Shown: positions 54,449 through 63,640 of the stretch, one piece after another
How positions within the stretch are numbered: the first letter of the stretch is position 1
How the letters are laid out: every line of letters begins with the position of its first letter
NCBI GenBank assembly: GCA_030323885.1
Contig: CM059194.1
Span: forward strand, 7,153,686 to 7,217,685
DNA: 64,000 nucleotides
Direction: 5' to 3'
Source: Branchipolynoe longqiensis
Lineage: Eukaryota; Annelida; Polychaeta; Phyllodocida; Polynoidae
Notes under the pieces: generated by a model
Databases searched by the model: none
Seen by the model: the letters and a program-made list of their open reading frames with translations, nothing else
Told to the model about the DNA's origin: nothing
Program-made: the position numbers and the translations under genes

Positions 54449-54790
54449 TCATCATCATCATCATGCTGTCGGTCGCGATGCGACAAAGACTGCTTTCATT
54501 ACTTGACTGCCGCTCTCTTCATTTAGTTCTCTGGTGTGAGAGTGATGTCCATGAGTCAGTCTTAATGTCTCTCAGCTTCAGGTTTCTCTTGACGGTATCC
54601 TTGAACTGGAGACGAGGGTGCCCTCTCTTTCTGTAACCAGAAGACAGTTGAGAATAGAGGATCTGTTTTGGTAGCCTGTCTGATGACATCCTCATGAGGT
54701 GTCCAGTCCACCGGAGATTCTTTTTGATCAGAAGACCTTCCATATAGCGCAGACCCATCCGTTCGAGTATGCAGACACCCATAGGCACCC
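54449..54790 (-). mobile_element. LINE 3' end (RWTGH...PKQ block)
   Basis: Minus strand reads GLLIKKNLRWTGHLMRMSSD, RLPKQILYSQLSSGYRKRGH, RLQFKDTVKRNLKLRDIKTD, WTSLSHQRTK and stop at 54519. The RW.GH..RM / PKQ.LY..L..G.R..G.P..R.KD..K..L sequence is the characteristic C-terminal end of a large group of invertebrate LINEs. A short 3' UTR with GAGCGGCAGTCAAGTAATGA and a (GAT)n tail follows (54449-54518), matching the tail of the insertion at 14152-14622. The frame is intact over about 80 codons; everything upstream is lost. Confidence 0.82.
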
Positions 54791-55089
54791 TCCATATGAA
54801 CTGGCCCCCCCCCCCCCATATGCAGTCCCCACATGCACACCCATATGCACCCCTCCGACCCCACCGACCCCGAATGCGGAGACGTGACCGACTCACCCAG
54901 CTAAGTCCGAGTCAGTTGGCTACAAGAGGCGTAATCGGCTTAGTTAAAGCTGGGCATTAGTAGCTAAGTAGTGGATCGAACCCACGAGGTGCTCACTTCA
55001 CCCTCCCAACCCGGAACACACAGTTGGGTGGCGCCACACTGAGGTCAGTGTGAGCACCACTGGCGGCACCTGCGTATATCCTGCAGATG
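54791..55089. other. Spacer, no gene
   Basis: CATATGCACACCCATATGC words, a C run at 54807-54816, then unique sequence. GGGTGGCGCCACACTGAGG with an adjacent inverted CTCAGTGTG / CACACTGAG pair at 55025-55055. Confidence 0.4.
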
Positions 55090-55171
55090 TTGGTTGTTTG
55101 TTGGAGTTTTACGTCCTGGCAACATCTAAGGTCATATCAGGACAGGTACTGACTTGTGACAGTGCGCACTC
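55090..55171 (-). mobile_element. SINE-A tail fragment joined to SINE-C
   Basis: Tail TTGGAGTTTTACGTCCTGGC to GACAGTGCGCACTC; the sequence switches to the SINE-C words TATGTGGCTCCTTGCCTGAG at 55172. Confidence 0.7.
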
Positions 55172-55702
55172 TATGTGGCTCCTTGCCTGAGAGATCAGTG
55201 CAGACTACTTACAGTAGTGACAAAATCGACTCATTCCGACGAATAAACATCTTTAGCGACAATACCAAAATAGAAGAAAAAAACTGACTGAATTCCACGT
55301 CGGCTGGCAAACTCACCTGTGCACCTGCGGCAGGTGTTGTCAGCAGGTGGGTGGTCACGTGGTGGGTAACCACGTGGTCTGGCACTTCGTCATAGCCAGG
55401 GGCCAGATCACCGGCCCACATCACCAATAAAACAAAGTTCCCTGAGATTAGCGGGCATTGCAGACTGTGTCACGGTGTGCTAACCATCACACCACCTAGA
55501 CTCCCTGATGTCATCACTCTATCCATAACCACCTCACCTAGGCTCCCTGATCCTGTCTATGTGGCTCCTTGCCTGAGAGGCCAGTGCAGACTACTGCATA
55601 AATATAGTCAACGAAAAGAAGAGTTTCAACTCTTAAGTTACACAGATTGTAGGCTATGCCTACCAAATGCACAAGTGTAATCTGTAAATTGAGTGAGGCT
55701 AT
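55172..55702 (+). mobile_element. SINE-C pieces with spacer
   Basis: 55172-55210 and 55440-55615 carry SINE-C blocks (GTGTGCTAACCATCACACCA, CTGTCTATGTGGCTCCTTGC, GAGGCCAGTGCAGACTACTG). The CACCTAG.CTCCCTGAT word is duplicated at 55493 and 55534. 55215-55440 is unassigned. Confidence 0.55.
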
Positions 55703-56008
55703 AGGAGCAGGACATAGCTCAGGTGGTAGAGTGTCCACCTGTGAAGTTGTAGGTCTTCCGATCGATCCTGCTCAGTGGACACATTTGCAGTTTGGGCTAT
55801 TTTCCTTTCCAACCAGTGGTCCACAACTGGTTCCTCAAGGCTGTCCTGTCAGTGGATATAAACGGCCCCTTGCTGCTTATCGAAAAGAGTAGCCTATGTG
55901 GCGGCATCAGGTTTCCGCCAAAGAAATATGTCAGAATGTTTGATGTTCAACAGCCGATGATAAAAAGAATGTGCTCCAGAGGCATTGTTAAATAAAACAA
56001 ACTTTGAG
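55703..56008 (+). mobile_element. SINE-D (MetaSINE-like), second copy
   Basis: Head GGACATAGCTCAGGTGGTAG, core TGCTGCTTATCGAAAAGAGT, AGCCTATGTGGCGGCAT, 3' end GTTAAATAAAACAAACTTTG. It lacks about 25 bp of the core present at 19311. Confidence 0.85.
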
Positions 56009-56371
56009 TAAGACTAGTTTCATTTTGGTGATTCTGACAGGTGGATTTATTTGTACCACTGACCCAGGAACAAATTTATTTGTACCAACACTTTGGGCGT
56101 GGTCCCAGGTGGAATAATTAAGGCAGATGTGTCTAATTGTCGTTACTTCATTTCTCTTTTTCTCCCCCACCCATTGTTGTTGTTCTTCTTCACCTTCACC
56201 TTCTTCACAAAGTAAGCGCCAAATTCACACCGTGTTCAGTTCAGGTTCAGGAGGTAATTCTCTTTGTACATCGATGTTTTGGGGAGATATCATAGTGGGT
56301 TTACATTTGACGACTGAAGTAACAGTGAAATATATATATATATAATATTTATATATATCTATATATATTTA
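56009..56371. other. Spacer ending in (TA)n, DIRS target
   Basis: Contains a direct repeat ATTTATTTGTACCA (56045, 56073) and (TA)n at 56329-56371 next to the DIRS left end. No gene. Confidence 0.5.
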
Positions 56372-56405
56372 TTTTACCTCGGTAAACAGCCTCAGGCTAG
56401 CCTCA

Positions 56406-56441
56406 GGCTAGGGAGAGGTAAGCACGTCCGGTACCAGCAAT
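56406..56441 (+). repeat. DIRS left inverted terminal repeat (shared core)
   Basis: GGCTAGGGAGAGGTAAGCAC followed by GTCCGGTACCAGCAAT; exact reverse complement found at 61684-61719. The outer 34 bases (56372-56405, with CCTCAGGCTAG twice) are only partly matched at the right end. Confidence 0.88.
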
Positions 56442-57125
56442 TAGCATATACAACTCACGACTGGATAACGTGTCGTTGGGTTGCTCCGGCAAAATTAGTC
56501 TACATACAAGCAAATACGCAGTAAGTATAATAAAAACTGTGGTTAGCTTAATTATGATGCATTAGAGCATCAATATGGAAAGTTTAGACTTTCGTTGGTC
56601 CAATTTGGACGAGTTATTTGGTTATAAACAACCAAGGATAGAACACTCGAGTGGGTTTCGCGAAGGAACCAAACCGGTCATTAGCGGTTATGTCAACACC
56701 CGGGTCACCGTGTGACTATGGGTAGAGATGTGGGTTTCGCCCTATCTCATGTGGAAATTCTCTCGTACTCTAATAGAGAGTAATGTTGGAGATGCTCCTG
56801 GGTTTCTTTTATAGACTCCCCTAGACAAAACTTTTTCAGGCGTTTCTCCGAGTTTCGTAGCATTTTCTCCAACTTGTTGACGTAGTAGTCACAGGTGGGA
56901 GAAGTGTGCGGAACAGAGGGATGGGCGGGCCGATACACTGGTCCCGACCCCGCGTAAGGTTTGGGCTTGACCCACAACCCACGCACAAATTTAGCTTATT
57001 ACGCCTGTGTTATAACGGTATAAACACGTTCTTAACACCAATAGATGTCCAAATGAGTTTGAAACAACCATATTGTGACATATATATATACCGGGACTGA
57101 CCAAAAATGTTTGTTTCAGTTCCCG

Positions 57126-58484
57126 ATGGCCACGAAGCGGAGTAAGCGCGGTGCAGCAGCAGCCGAGGGGCGTGTTCCGAGTGGAGTGGACGAGGAGTAC
57201 GACTCCTCACCTGTGTTGTCGGCAGGGCCGTCGACACAGCCCCGGGCGCATATCCTCTCCGACCCGGACGAGGACGCAGTGCCTGATGTGCCTGCGCCTC
57301 CAGATTGGGAGGCTCGCTTTGCACGATTGGAAAGCCACATCTTGACTGCCAAATCGCCTGTGTCTCGGAAGCGGCGTAGGCCGAGTGTCCAAGAGGATTC
57401 ATTTGAGGATTTCTTGGACACAGACTCGGCGGTGGAGCTTAAGGCTCCTCCTCCTCCTTCTCCTAAACGGAGGAAGAAGAAGAAACAGGTGATTTCTTCG
57501 GGTGATGAATTCACCAAGGAGCGGGCAGAGTCTGGTTTTCGCAAAAAGCGGAAGACTAAGTCCAAAAAGAAGAAGAGGAAGAGGAAATATTCTTCTTCTG
57601 ATTCGTCCACTGAGTCTACTTCTACGGAATCAGACTCAGACACCATATATGAAGGTGTCTATGCGGACATTGGCACTAAAGTGGCTAAGAAGGTGGAGAA
57701 GCCAAAGGCTAAGCGGGTTAAAACCACTACGCTTATGCGCGAGACCGTGAATGGTCATTTTCGCACGTTCAAACCGGCGGAGGTTATCTCCAAGTTAGGA
57801 GATGAGTTAACAGGCATAAAGGGTGTTCCCAACTCCATCATTAAAGAAATGGATCGGGATGTCAATATGACGGATGACCGTAAGAAGTTTGAGGATGTGT
57901 TGCACACAGTGCATAAGGCAGTGTTGGCTACCCTAACAGCTATTGTTCCTGTGGCTAATAGGATGCAGAGTGAAAATAAGTTCTCGTCTTTGGCTAAGAC
58001 AATGGACAAAGGCATTGCAGTACTAGCGGCGGCAGGTAATTACCTGTCGTTTCGAAGATATGAAAATGTCTTCAAGTCAGTTTGCACAGATGCTGGCAAA
58101 GAAGTGGCTCGCTCTAAGAAGGTTACCGATAATGAGGGGAAGGAGTTTACGCTCTATCTTGCTCCAGAGCCGATTAAAGGGAAACCTTTAGATAATACCA
58201 AGATGTTTGGCGGTCAACTACAATACCTCTATAAAGAGGTAGAGACTGCAGCCAAGAGTGGCAAAAACATGGATGGCAAGAAGAAACAGGAAGTTCCTCG
58301 TTTCAAAAAGTCACGAGGGGATTTTCGTCCACGACGGTTCACCAGAGGAACCAGACCGAGTTCAAACTTCGGTCAAGGGTTTCGGGGCCGGGGCGCTCGC
58401 CCAGGCTGGACCGACAACACCGCACGGCCAATAGGTCGAGGGTTCAACTCGTCGAGACCTTTCCCCAGGGGCGGGTCCAAGTAG
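57126..58484 (+). CDS. DIRS ORF1, gag-like nucleic-acid-binding protein
   Basis: 452 residues from the ATG of MATKRSKRGA, the first ATG after the terminal region and conserved in the sister copy. N-terminal third is acidic/Pro-rich (VDEEYDSSPV, DPDEDAVPDVPAPPDWE) with a short amphipathic segment. Residues about 130-200 are a highly basic and Ser-rich tract (KRRKKKKQ, KSKKKKRKRKYSSSDSSTES), likely nuclear targeting and RNA binding. The middle (about 230-385) looks globular and mostly helical (RKKFEDVLHTVHKAVLATLT). The C-terminus is RG-rich (RPRRFTRGTRPSSN, GFRGRGARPG). No zinc knuckle. Gag-like proteins of DIRS elements are poorly conserved, so the role rests mainly on position. It ends 3' of a heptamer that could shift ribosomes into ORF2. 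Confidence 0.85.
   Translation: MATKRSKRGAAAAEGRVPSGVDEEYDSSPVLSAGPSTQPRAHILSDPDEDAVPDVPAPPDWEARFARLESHILTAKSPVSRKRRRPSVQEDSFEDFLDTDSAVELKAPPPPSPKRRKKKKQVISSGDEFTKERAESGFRKKRKTKSKKKKRKRKYSSSDSSTESTSTESDSDTIYEGVYADIGTKVAKKVEKPKAKRVKTTTLMRETVNGHFRTFKPAEVISKLGDELTGIKGVPNSIIKEMDRDVNMTDDRKKFEDVLHTVHKAVLATLTAIVPVANRMQSENKFSSLAKTMDKGIAVLAAAGNYLSFRRYENVFKSVCTDAGKEVARSKKVTDNEGKEFTLYLAPEPIKGKPLDNTKMFGGQLQYLYKEVETAAKSGKNMDGKKKQEVPRFKKSRGDFRPRRFTRGTRPSSNFGQGFRGRGARPGWTDNTARPIGRGFNSSRPFPRGGSK
58460..58466 (+). promoter_or_regulatory. Candidate -1 ribosomal frameshift heptamer
   Basis: T TTC CCC in the ORF1 frame fits X XXY YYZ, six codons before the ORF1 stop. After slipping back one base the reading continues CAG GGG CGG without a stop into ORF2, which has no ATG of its own. 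The sister copy keeps TTTCCCA at the same place. UUUCCCC is a permitted but not a common slippery site; no downstream pseudoknot was worked out. Confidence 0.4.
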
Positions 58485-60400
58485 AGGTCCAAACACAAAC
58501 TTTACAAGTCCCTGCAGCCTCTAAAAACACACAAACTGTAAGCAACTTTGTGGCTGGTAATATTAGTAATCATATTTCTGAGTGGCACAAAATTACTAGT
58601 GACCAAGAAATTATAGAAATAGTTAGGGGTGTTCAAATTCCTTTTACACAAATTCCTGTACAAAGTATAATACCTTTTCCATATAACATTCAACCAGTTG
58701 AACGAGACGCACTAACTAAACAGGTACATAAATTCTTTGAGAAAGGAATTATACAAAAAGTGACACACTGTTCAGGACAGTTTATTTCAAACATTTTCTC
58801 GAGACCGAAGCCTAATGGTGATGTTCGAATGATCCTGGATTTAACAATCCTTAATAAAAGGGTGGAATATCGACATTTTAAAATGTTCTCTCTAGATACG
58901 GCACGAGATCTGATTACACCAGATGCGTGGATGGCTAGTGTTGATTTACAGGATGCATATTATACGCTTCCCATAATGGAACAATACCGAAAATTTCTTC
59001 GATTTATTTGGGATAACCAACTCTATGAGTTTACCTGCATGCCGAATGGCTTAGCTTGTGCGCCTCGTTTATTTACTAAATTGCTTAAACCTGTTTTCTC
59101 GGTAATGGCGAGGAAGGGTCACATAATGTTTCCATACATAGATGATTCTTTTATTATAGCATCAACACAAATTGGTTGTGTGAATGCAGTTTTGGATTTA
59201 TGTGCATTACTCACTAAATTGGGGTTTTATGTACATCAACAAAAGTCAGTGTTTAAACCAACAAAACAACTCAAATGTTTAGGGTTTATTCTGGATACAC
59301 AGTCCCTTACAGTGTCGATAACAGAACAAAAACTAATTAAGTTTATGACTACAGCGACTCAGCTTATTAAGTTATCAAAGCCAAAAATTAGACAGGTTGC
59401 TGTTCTTATTGGCATAATGACCTCATATGCACCTGCTGTGTTATATGGGAAGGCCCATATTAAGTCGCTAGAAATAGATAAAAATTTAGCGTTAACACGA
59501 ACTAAAGGCAATTTTGAGCGAAAGATGTTTATTTCGCAAGAAGGGTTACAGGATATTGGATGGTGGATGCAACATATAGCAAGTTCACCAAATCCAATCC
59601 GCATGGCGGAACCTAATACAGTAATTACTACTGATGCTTCGTTAGAAGGTTGGGGAGCTCATCGAGATGGGGTCACAACAGGAGGTAGATGGCTTGATGA
59701 TGAAAAATCAGACTATATTAATGCACTAGAATTGCGTGCTATTTATCTGGGCTTACGTAGTTTAGTAAAGATAAATAAATCACAGGTTAGAATACTAACT
59801 GATAATACTACTGCCATGGCATATATTCGTAACATGGGTGGAACCAAATCAAAGTCTTGCAATCAGTTATCTAAACTGATTTGGAACTGGGCACAGGCTC
59901 AACAAGTCTGGCTGACTGTAGCGCATATTCCAGGGTCACAAAATACACTTGCAGATTATAAAAGTAGAAATTTCCATGACCATTTAGAGTGGTCTCTCTC
60001 TACACATTTGTTTAACTTCGTTTGTGAAAAATGGGGTACACCTGAAGTTGACTTATTTGCATCACGAAATAATAACAAGTTACCCTGTTATGTTTCTTGG
60101 CATCCTGAACCGGATGCTTGGAAAGTAGATGCGTTTGCTATTACCTGGGAAAATAATTATTTTTATATTTTCCCACCATTTAGCATTATCAGCCGAGTAG
60201 TGAGAAAAATCGGCTTGGAAGGGACACATGCGATACTGGTGGTGCCCGATTGGGACACGCAACCTTGGCTGCCAGCAGTTTCACAACTGGCAAAAGATCG
60301 TATACGATTCCCAAGAAAACTCGGGAATCTGACGCACCACGGACCGCTAGTGGTTCACGGCGACGTGTCAACGACGCCCCTATTGGCATTCCTTTTCTAA
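58466..60400 (+). CDS. DIRS ORF2, reverse transcriptase / RNase H
   Basis: Given from the proposed frameshift site; the frame has no early ATG. RT domain: RPKPNGDVRMILDLTILNKR, the palm block MASVDLQDAYYTLP, CMPNGLACAPRLFTKLL, and the catalytic YIDD (codons at 59135-59146). Connection and RNase H follow, with the four acidic positions in TTDASLEGWGAH, NALELRAIYL, ILTDNTTAMAYI and HIPGSQNTLADYKSR. The C-terminal part (TPEVDLFASRNNNKLPCYVS, PDAWKVDAFAITWENNYFYI, VVPDWDTQPWLP) is a block I know from DIRS1-like proteins, just before the recombinase. I see no separate methyltransferase domain, which some DIRS relatives have. All motifs are intact. It overlaps the recombinase ORF by 151 bp in another frame. 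Confidence 0.95.
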   Translation, partial: QGRVQVEVQTQTLQVPAASKNTQTVSNFVAGNISNHISEWHKITSDQEIIEIVRGVQIPFTQIPVQSIIPFPYNIQPVERDALTKQVHKFFEKGIIQKVTHCSGQFISNIFSRPKPNGDVRMILDLTILNKRVEYRHFKMFSLDTARDLITPDAWMASVDLQDAYYTLPIMEQYRKFLRFIWDNQLYEFTCMPNGLACAPRLFTKLLKPVFSVMARKGHIMFPYIDDSFIIASTQIGCVNAVLDLCALLTKLGFYVHQQKSVFKPTKQLKCLGFILDTQSLTVSITEQKLIKFMTTATQLIKLSKPKIRQVAVLIGIMTSYAPAVLYGKAHIKSLEIDKNLALTRTKGNFERKMFISQEGLQDIGWWMQHIASSPNPIRMAEPNTVITTDASLEGWGAHRDGVTTGGRWLDDEKSDYINALELRAIYLGLRSLVKINKSQVRILTDNTTAMAYIRNMGGTKSKSCNQLSKLIWNWAQAQQVWLTVAHIPGSQNTLADYKSRNFHDHLEWSLSTHLFNFVCEKWGTPEVDLFASRNNNKLPCYVSWHPEPDAWKVDAFAITWENNYFYIFPPFSIISRVVRKIGLEGTHAILVVPDWDTQPWLPAVSQLAKDRIRFPRKLGNLTHHGPLVVHGDVSTTPLLAFLF

Positions 60401-61359
60401 GGAAGCAGCTACAGCAATTTGGATTGGACAGAATTACTGAGGATAGGATAGTATCGGATGCCTGGAGGCCAGGAACTGTCAAAATGTATACAACCTATTT
60501 AAAGAAATGGGGTGTACATTGTTTGTTAATGAAAGTTAAGCCAACAAATCCAAAGATTTCACAAGTAGCTCGGTTTCTTCGTTCTCTAGAGGATGAAGGA
60601 CTTTCCTTTGGATCGATTAATGCGGCGAGGTGTGCGTTATCAATTATATTACCTAGAATTGATGGCGAAACAGTTGGAAAACATTATGTTATTTGTTATT
60701 TACTTCGTTCAATTTATCAAAGGAATCCTCCAAAACCAAAGTATAGTCGGTTTTGGGATGTTTCTATAGTATTTAAGTTGTTTCAGGCTTGGCCTCACAA
60801 CTCGTGGTTAGATATAAAACAGTTAGGTTTTAAGGTCGCGGTCCTGTTATTGTTAGTAACCGGACACAGAGGACAGACGATTGTTGCTTTATCCTTAACT
60901 GGATTAGAAATAGACAAGCAACAAGCTACGTTTGATTTAGAAAAATTGCTTAAATCGAACACGTTAGGTGACCCTTTATCAACGGTTCACTTAGACTGTT
61001 TTCCGAATGATCGGAAATTATGTGTTGTGTCGGCCATACGGGCTTATATATACAAGACAAAGGATTTACGTGCATCACAACAACTATTAGTGAGCTTTAT
61101 AAAGCCACATAAGGCGATTTCACGAGACACACTTGCCAGATGGACAATTACGGTGTTGAAATTGGCTGGAGTGGATACGAGTAAATACTCTTCCCACTCA
61201 ACTAGAGGAGCCATGGTCTCCAAGGCACGGGTGCTTGGTATTTCTGTGAAAAGAATACTAGCGCATGCAGGCTGGAAGACGGCTAAGTCGTTTGCAAAAC
61301 ATTATAATAAACGACTAGAAAAGCCTACCGGCGTTGCAAAGCGTCTTCTCGCCAACTAA
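60250..61359 (+). CDS. DIRS ORF3, tyrosine recombinase
   Basis: 369 codons open from 60250; the first ATG is at 60484, but the N-terminal helix block (SDAWRPGTVKMYTTYLKKWG) starts before it, so translation probably enters from ORF2 by another -1 shift or by an internal start. N-terminal SAM-like DNA-binding part is about residues 50-170. Catalytic part: first Arg in VTGHRGQTIVAL, His and second Arg in SSHSTRGAMV, HAGW in ILAHAGWKTAKSF, and the nucleophile Tyr in FAKHYNKRL. That is the complete R..HxxR..(H/W)..Y set of phage-integrase-type recombinases. Role: integrates the circular DNA product without target duplication. No disabling change is seen. The short basic tail ends TGVAKRLLAN. Confidence 0.95.
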   Translation: MGHATLAASSFTTGKRSYTIPKKTRESDAPRTASGSRRRVNDAPIGIPFLRKQLQQFGLDRITEDRIVSDAWRPGTVKMYTTYLKKWGVHCLLMKVKPTNPKISQVARFLRSLEDEGLSFGSINAARCALSIILPRIDGETVGKHYVICYLLRSIYQRNPPKPKYSRFWDVSIVFKLFQAWPHNSWLDIKQLGFKVAVLLLLVTGHRGQTIVALSLTGLEIDKQQATFDLEKLLKSNTLGDPLSTVHLDCFPNDRKLCVVSAIRAYIYKTKDLRASQQLLVSFIKPHKAISRDTLARWTITVLKLAGVDTSKYSSHSTRGAMVSKARVLGISVKRILAHAGWKTAKSFAKHYNKRLEKPTGVAKRLLAN

Positions 61360-61442
61360 CAAGAATAGGTGAGAACAAAAATTTAGAATGTTATAATAAT
61401 AAGAAAGAATGATATTAAGGATAAAAATGAATTATGTAAAGG

Positions 61443-61577
61443 TCTCCCTAGCCTGAGGCTAGCCTGAGGCTGTTTACCGAGGTAAAATAGTATAGTTATA
61501 CGAGTCTTACCTTGGTACAGATGATGGATAACTGTTGTTTTACCGAGGTATAAGCCTCGGATAGATGTGGGCTAGGG
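61443..61577 (+). repeat. DIRS internal complementary region
   Basis: The first 45 bases (61443-61487) are the exact reverse complement of the left terminus (56372-56416); the next 90 (61488-61577) are the reverse complement of the right terminus (61712-61801). The boundary reads GAGGTAAAA|TAGTATAG, i.e. the reverse complement of right end joined to left end. This is the template DIRS1-type elements use to rebuild their ends through a circle. Confidence 0.9.
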
Positions 61578-61683
61578 CCCTCCCGCCACACCCTGCCACA
61601 TCTATTCCGTTGGTGTACCTTTTCGGTAAAGTAATAGTATCCATTGTTTGAAAGTCATTTTTATCCTCAATAAGTAGGTTAAG

Positions 61684-61801
61684 ATTGCTGGTACCGGACG
61701 TGCTTACCTCTCCCTAGCCCACATCTATCCGAGGCTTATACCTCGGTAAAACAACAGTTATCCATCATCTGTACCAAGGTAAGACTCGTATAACTATACT
61801 A
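61684..61801 (+). repeat. DIRS right inverted terminal repeat and extension
   Basis: 61684-61719 is the inverted match to 56406-56441. From there to 61801 the end has GAGGCTTATACCTCGGTAAAA, a diverged match to the left terminus, then about 50 bp (CAGTTATCCATCATCTGTAC to AACTATACTA) found only at this end and in the internal region. Confidence 0.88.
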
Positions 61802-62004
61802 TATATATATCTATATATAGATATATATATATATATAAATAGTGAATAACATTGAAGTTAAGGTGGTTAGAGAGAAACACTAAGGGGGCTGCCGTTATAT
61901 ATATATATCAACATAATAAATTATATAGTACATATATATCCTTCTATCTTAACACAATTAAATGAACCCACTACAAATAATTGCAAAACGCACAGCACAC
62001 ACAC
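61802..62004. other. (TA)n flank of DIRS, then AT-rich spacer
   Basis: TATATATATCTATATATAGA and further (TA)n up to 61842. No gene. Confidence 0.5.
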
Positions 62005-62325
62005 CCAATCGGCCGAATCGGTAGGCGCGCATGATTCCATATGGAAAGTCAGGAGTTCGAATCCCGGCCAAGTCAAGCCAATCACTTACAAAATTGATAC
62101 GTGTTGCTACCTAACCTGGCACTTGGTATTACTATGATACAGCAAAGGACTGGTTAGCTAAGGATAATGTGACTGAGTGGGATATCGGGGCATGGTGGCG
62201 GTGGCCTGGTCTCCCAGAGGAGCAGTACTATAAAGTTGCCATGAGTACGCACTGTCACAATTTGGTGCTCATGATGATATGACTGTAGATGTTGCTAGGA
62301 CAGGAAACCGAACAAACAAACTAAC
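62005..62325 (+). mobile_element. SINE-A, full length, head variant A'
   Basis: Head ATCGGCCGAATCGGTAGGCG, perfect box B GTTCGAATCCC, diverged tail (GAAACCGAACAAACAAAC). Confidence 0.88.
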
Positions 62326-62417
62326 AAACTCCTCAATCTCCAAACACATGCTTAGGTATATGGGAGTTTAGGGAAGGTATGCAAAGATCTGCTGGGGAGG
62401 TTCTTCGGAGGGACTTT

Positions 62418-62983
62418 ATAGCCGTGTTCACACGGGCAAAATGTAAAGCGATTTAGACAAGGCGAATCATATGAATCGATTTAGTTTGAAAGTGTTTCGC
62501 ATTCACACGGGCAGCGCTTGAAGGCGGAAATGGATATCTGCGCATGAGCAAGTCCAGACTAACCAGCGCCACTTTCGGTGATTGACAATATGAATAATGA
62601 TGCCGATGTTGCTGCTACGTTAATATCGCTTGGAATTTAGGGTTAATTTAATTAAATTTCATTATTTGAGTATGTAATTCTGTTAAATATGATCGCATTC
62701 AATAGATTTCGGCCTAATCGGTCCCTAACACTGCCGGGCACCAGCAATAGTTACACCTGAGCCTGTAACCGGCGAGCACTGCTATTTTACACTATCACCG
62801 CCCGGGAACCAGCTAAATCGCTTCATCTATACTACCTAGGGAGGTGGTTTACTTGAAGCGAACTAGATGAATCGATTCAGCCCTAAATCACTTTAGCGTA
62901 GCGTTCACACGGCAAATGTGAGGCGTACTAGGCAAGTCGATTTATATAATTCGAATTAACTGCCCCGTGTGAACCGGGCTTTA
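62418..62983. mobile_element. 566-bp MITE with TTCACACGGG inverted ends
   Basis: Left AGCCGTGTTCACACGGGCAA; reverse complement of right AGCCCGGTTCACACGGGGCA. TTA occurs just outside both ends, consistent with a Harbinger-type 3-bp duplication. TTCACACGG(G)C recurs as subterminal words at 62503-62513 and 62910-62922. AATCGATTTAG / CTAAATCG words are spread through both halves. No coding capacity. Confidence 0.7.
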
Positions 62984-63114
62984 ATGTAGTTGCATTAATG
63001 CAGTATTTTGCTGGCGTCTGTGTGTGGTGTGAATAACTGTATAGTCCCATATGGAGTTATTGCACTTGTCAGTTATTCACCACAGCTGAAGCAAACGTTT
63101 GAAAGCACGCAATG
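62984..63114. other. Spacer between MITEs
   Basis: Contains AACTGTATAGTCCCATATGGAGTTATTGCAC and AGTTATTCACCACAGC; the GTGAATAACTG / CAGTTATTCAC words are inverted (63029, 63069), so another small inverted-repeat element may be here. Confidence 0.4.
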
Positions 63115-63477
63115 TAAAGTTGCATGGTTTCATGTTTTTTTAGTTTCGGCCATATTTATTCCGATAAATGTATTGGGTTGATCATTATAATCTACTTTAC
63201 TTTGATTTGAAGTAGCTTCTACTTTAAAGTGTTGGATATATTTGAAGTGAATATTTGCCACATTAATTATGACATGCACGTCGAAATGCTGGACATCATG
63301 CGCTTCAACTGTGACAGGTTGTTTTGGTAAATTGACTCAGTATTTATTCCCTGTATGCAGCAATAACTCTTTAATCAGTTCATCACTATCTAAGTTGAAT
63401 ATCAAATCTAAATAAGTGTCTCAGTAAGTTGTTTGGTTTCGAAAATGTGATGTTTTCATTGGACTATGCAGCTTTAA
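63115..63477 (+). mobile_element. MITE-A, full length, diverged
   Basis: TAAAGTTGCATGGTTTCATG at the left; TTGGACTATGCAGCTTTAA at the right. Internal order is the same as in 48939-49290 with many substitutions. Confidence 0.78.
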
Positions 63478-63546
63478 TGTTTGCGTGCATTTCGACGTCA
63501 GCAAACTTGAATTGACTTAGCGTTCCTGTTATTCAGCAGGACATGC

Positions 63547-63640
63547 TTAAGGCCACATAATCCGATAAAAGCATTCCATTTTCAGAATCAAGACACTCAA
63601 CTAGATTTCATTCTAAATATCCAACCTAGATATCGGTGCA
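63547..63640 (-). mobile_element. MITE-A, start of an inverted copy
   Basis: TTAAGGCCACATAATCCGAT matches the reverse-orientation end seen at 24271; TAGATTTCATTCTAAATATC corresponds to the internal ATCAAATCTAG region. It then passes without a break into the 26-bp array. Confidence 0.65.

Larger units (their letters stand above)
56372..61801 (+). mobile_element. DIRS-type tyrosine-recombinase retrotransposon, apparently complete
   Basis: 5430 bp with three overlapping ORFs (gag-like, RT/RNase H, tyrosine recombinase) and the full set of DIRS ends. Left terminus TTTTACCTCGGTAAACAGCC. Inverted terminal repeat shared by both ends: GGCTAGGGAGAGGTAAGCAC... at 56406-56441 and its reverse complement at 61684-61719. 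The right end has an extra ~50-bp extension. An internal complementary region lies at 61443-61577. No target duplication is expected for tyrosine-recombinase integration. Boundaries are supported by the sister copy at 37558-43102, which starts and stops at the same words. Known biology: the RNA is copied to a circular DNA, with the internal region templating the end junction, and the recombinase inserts it. Confidence 0.93.
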
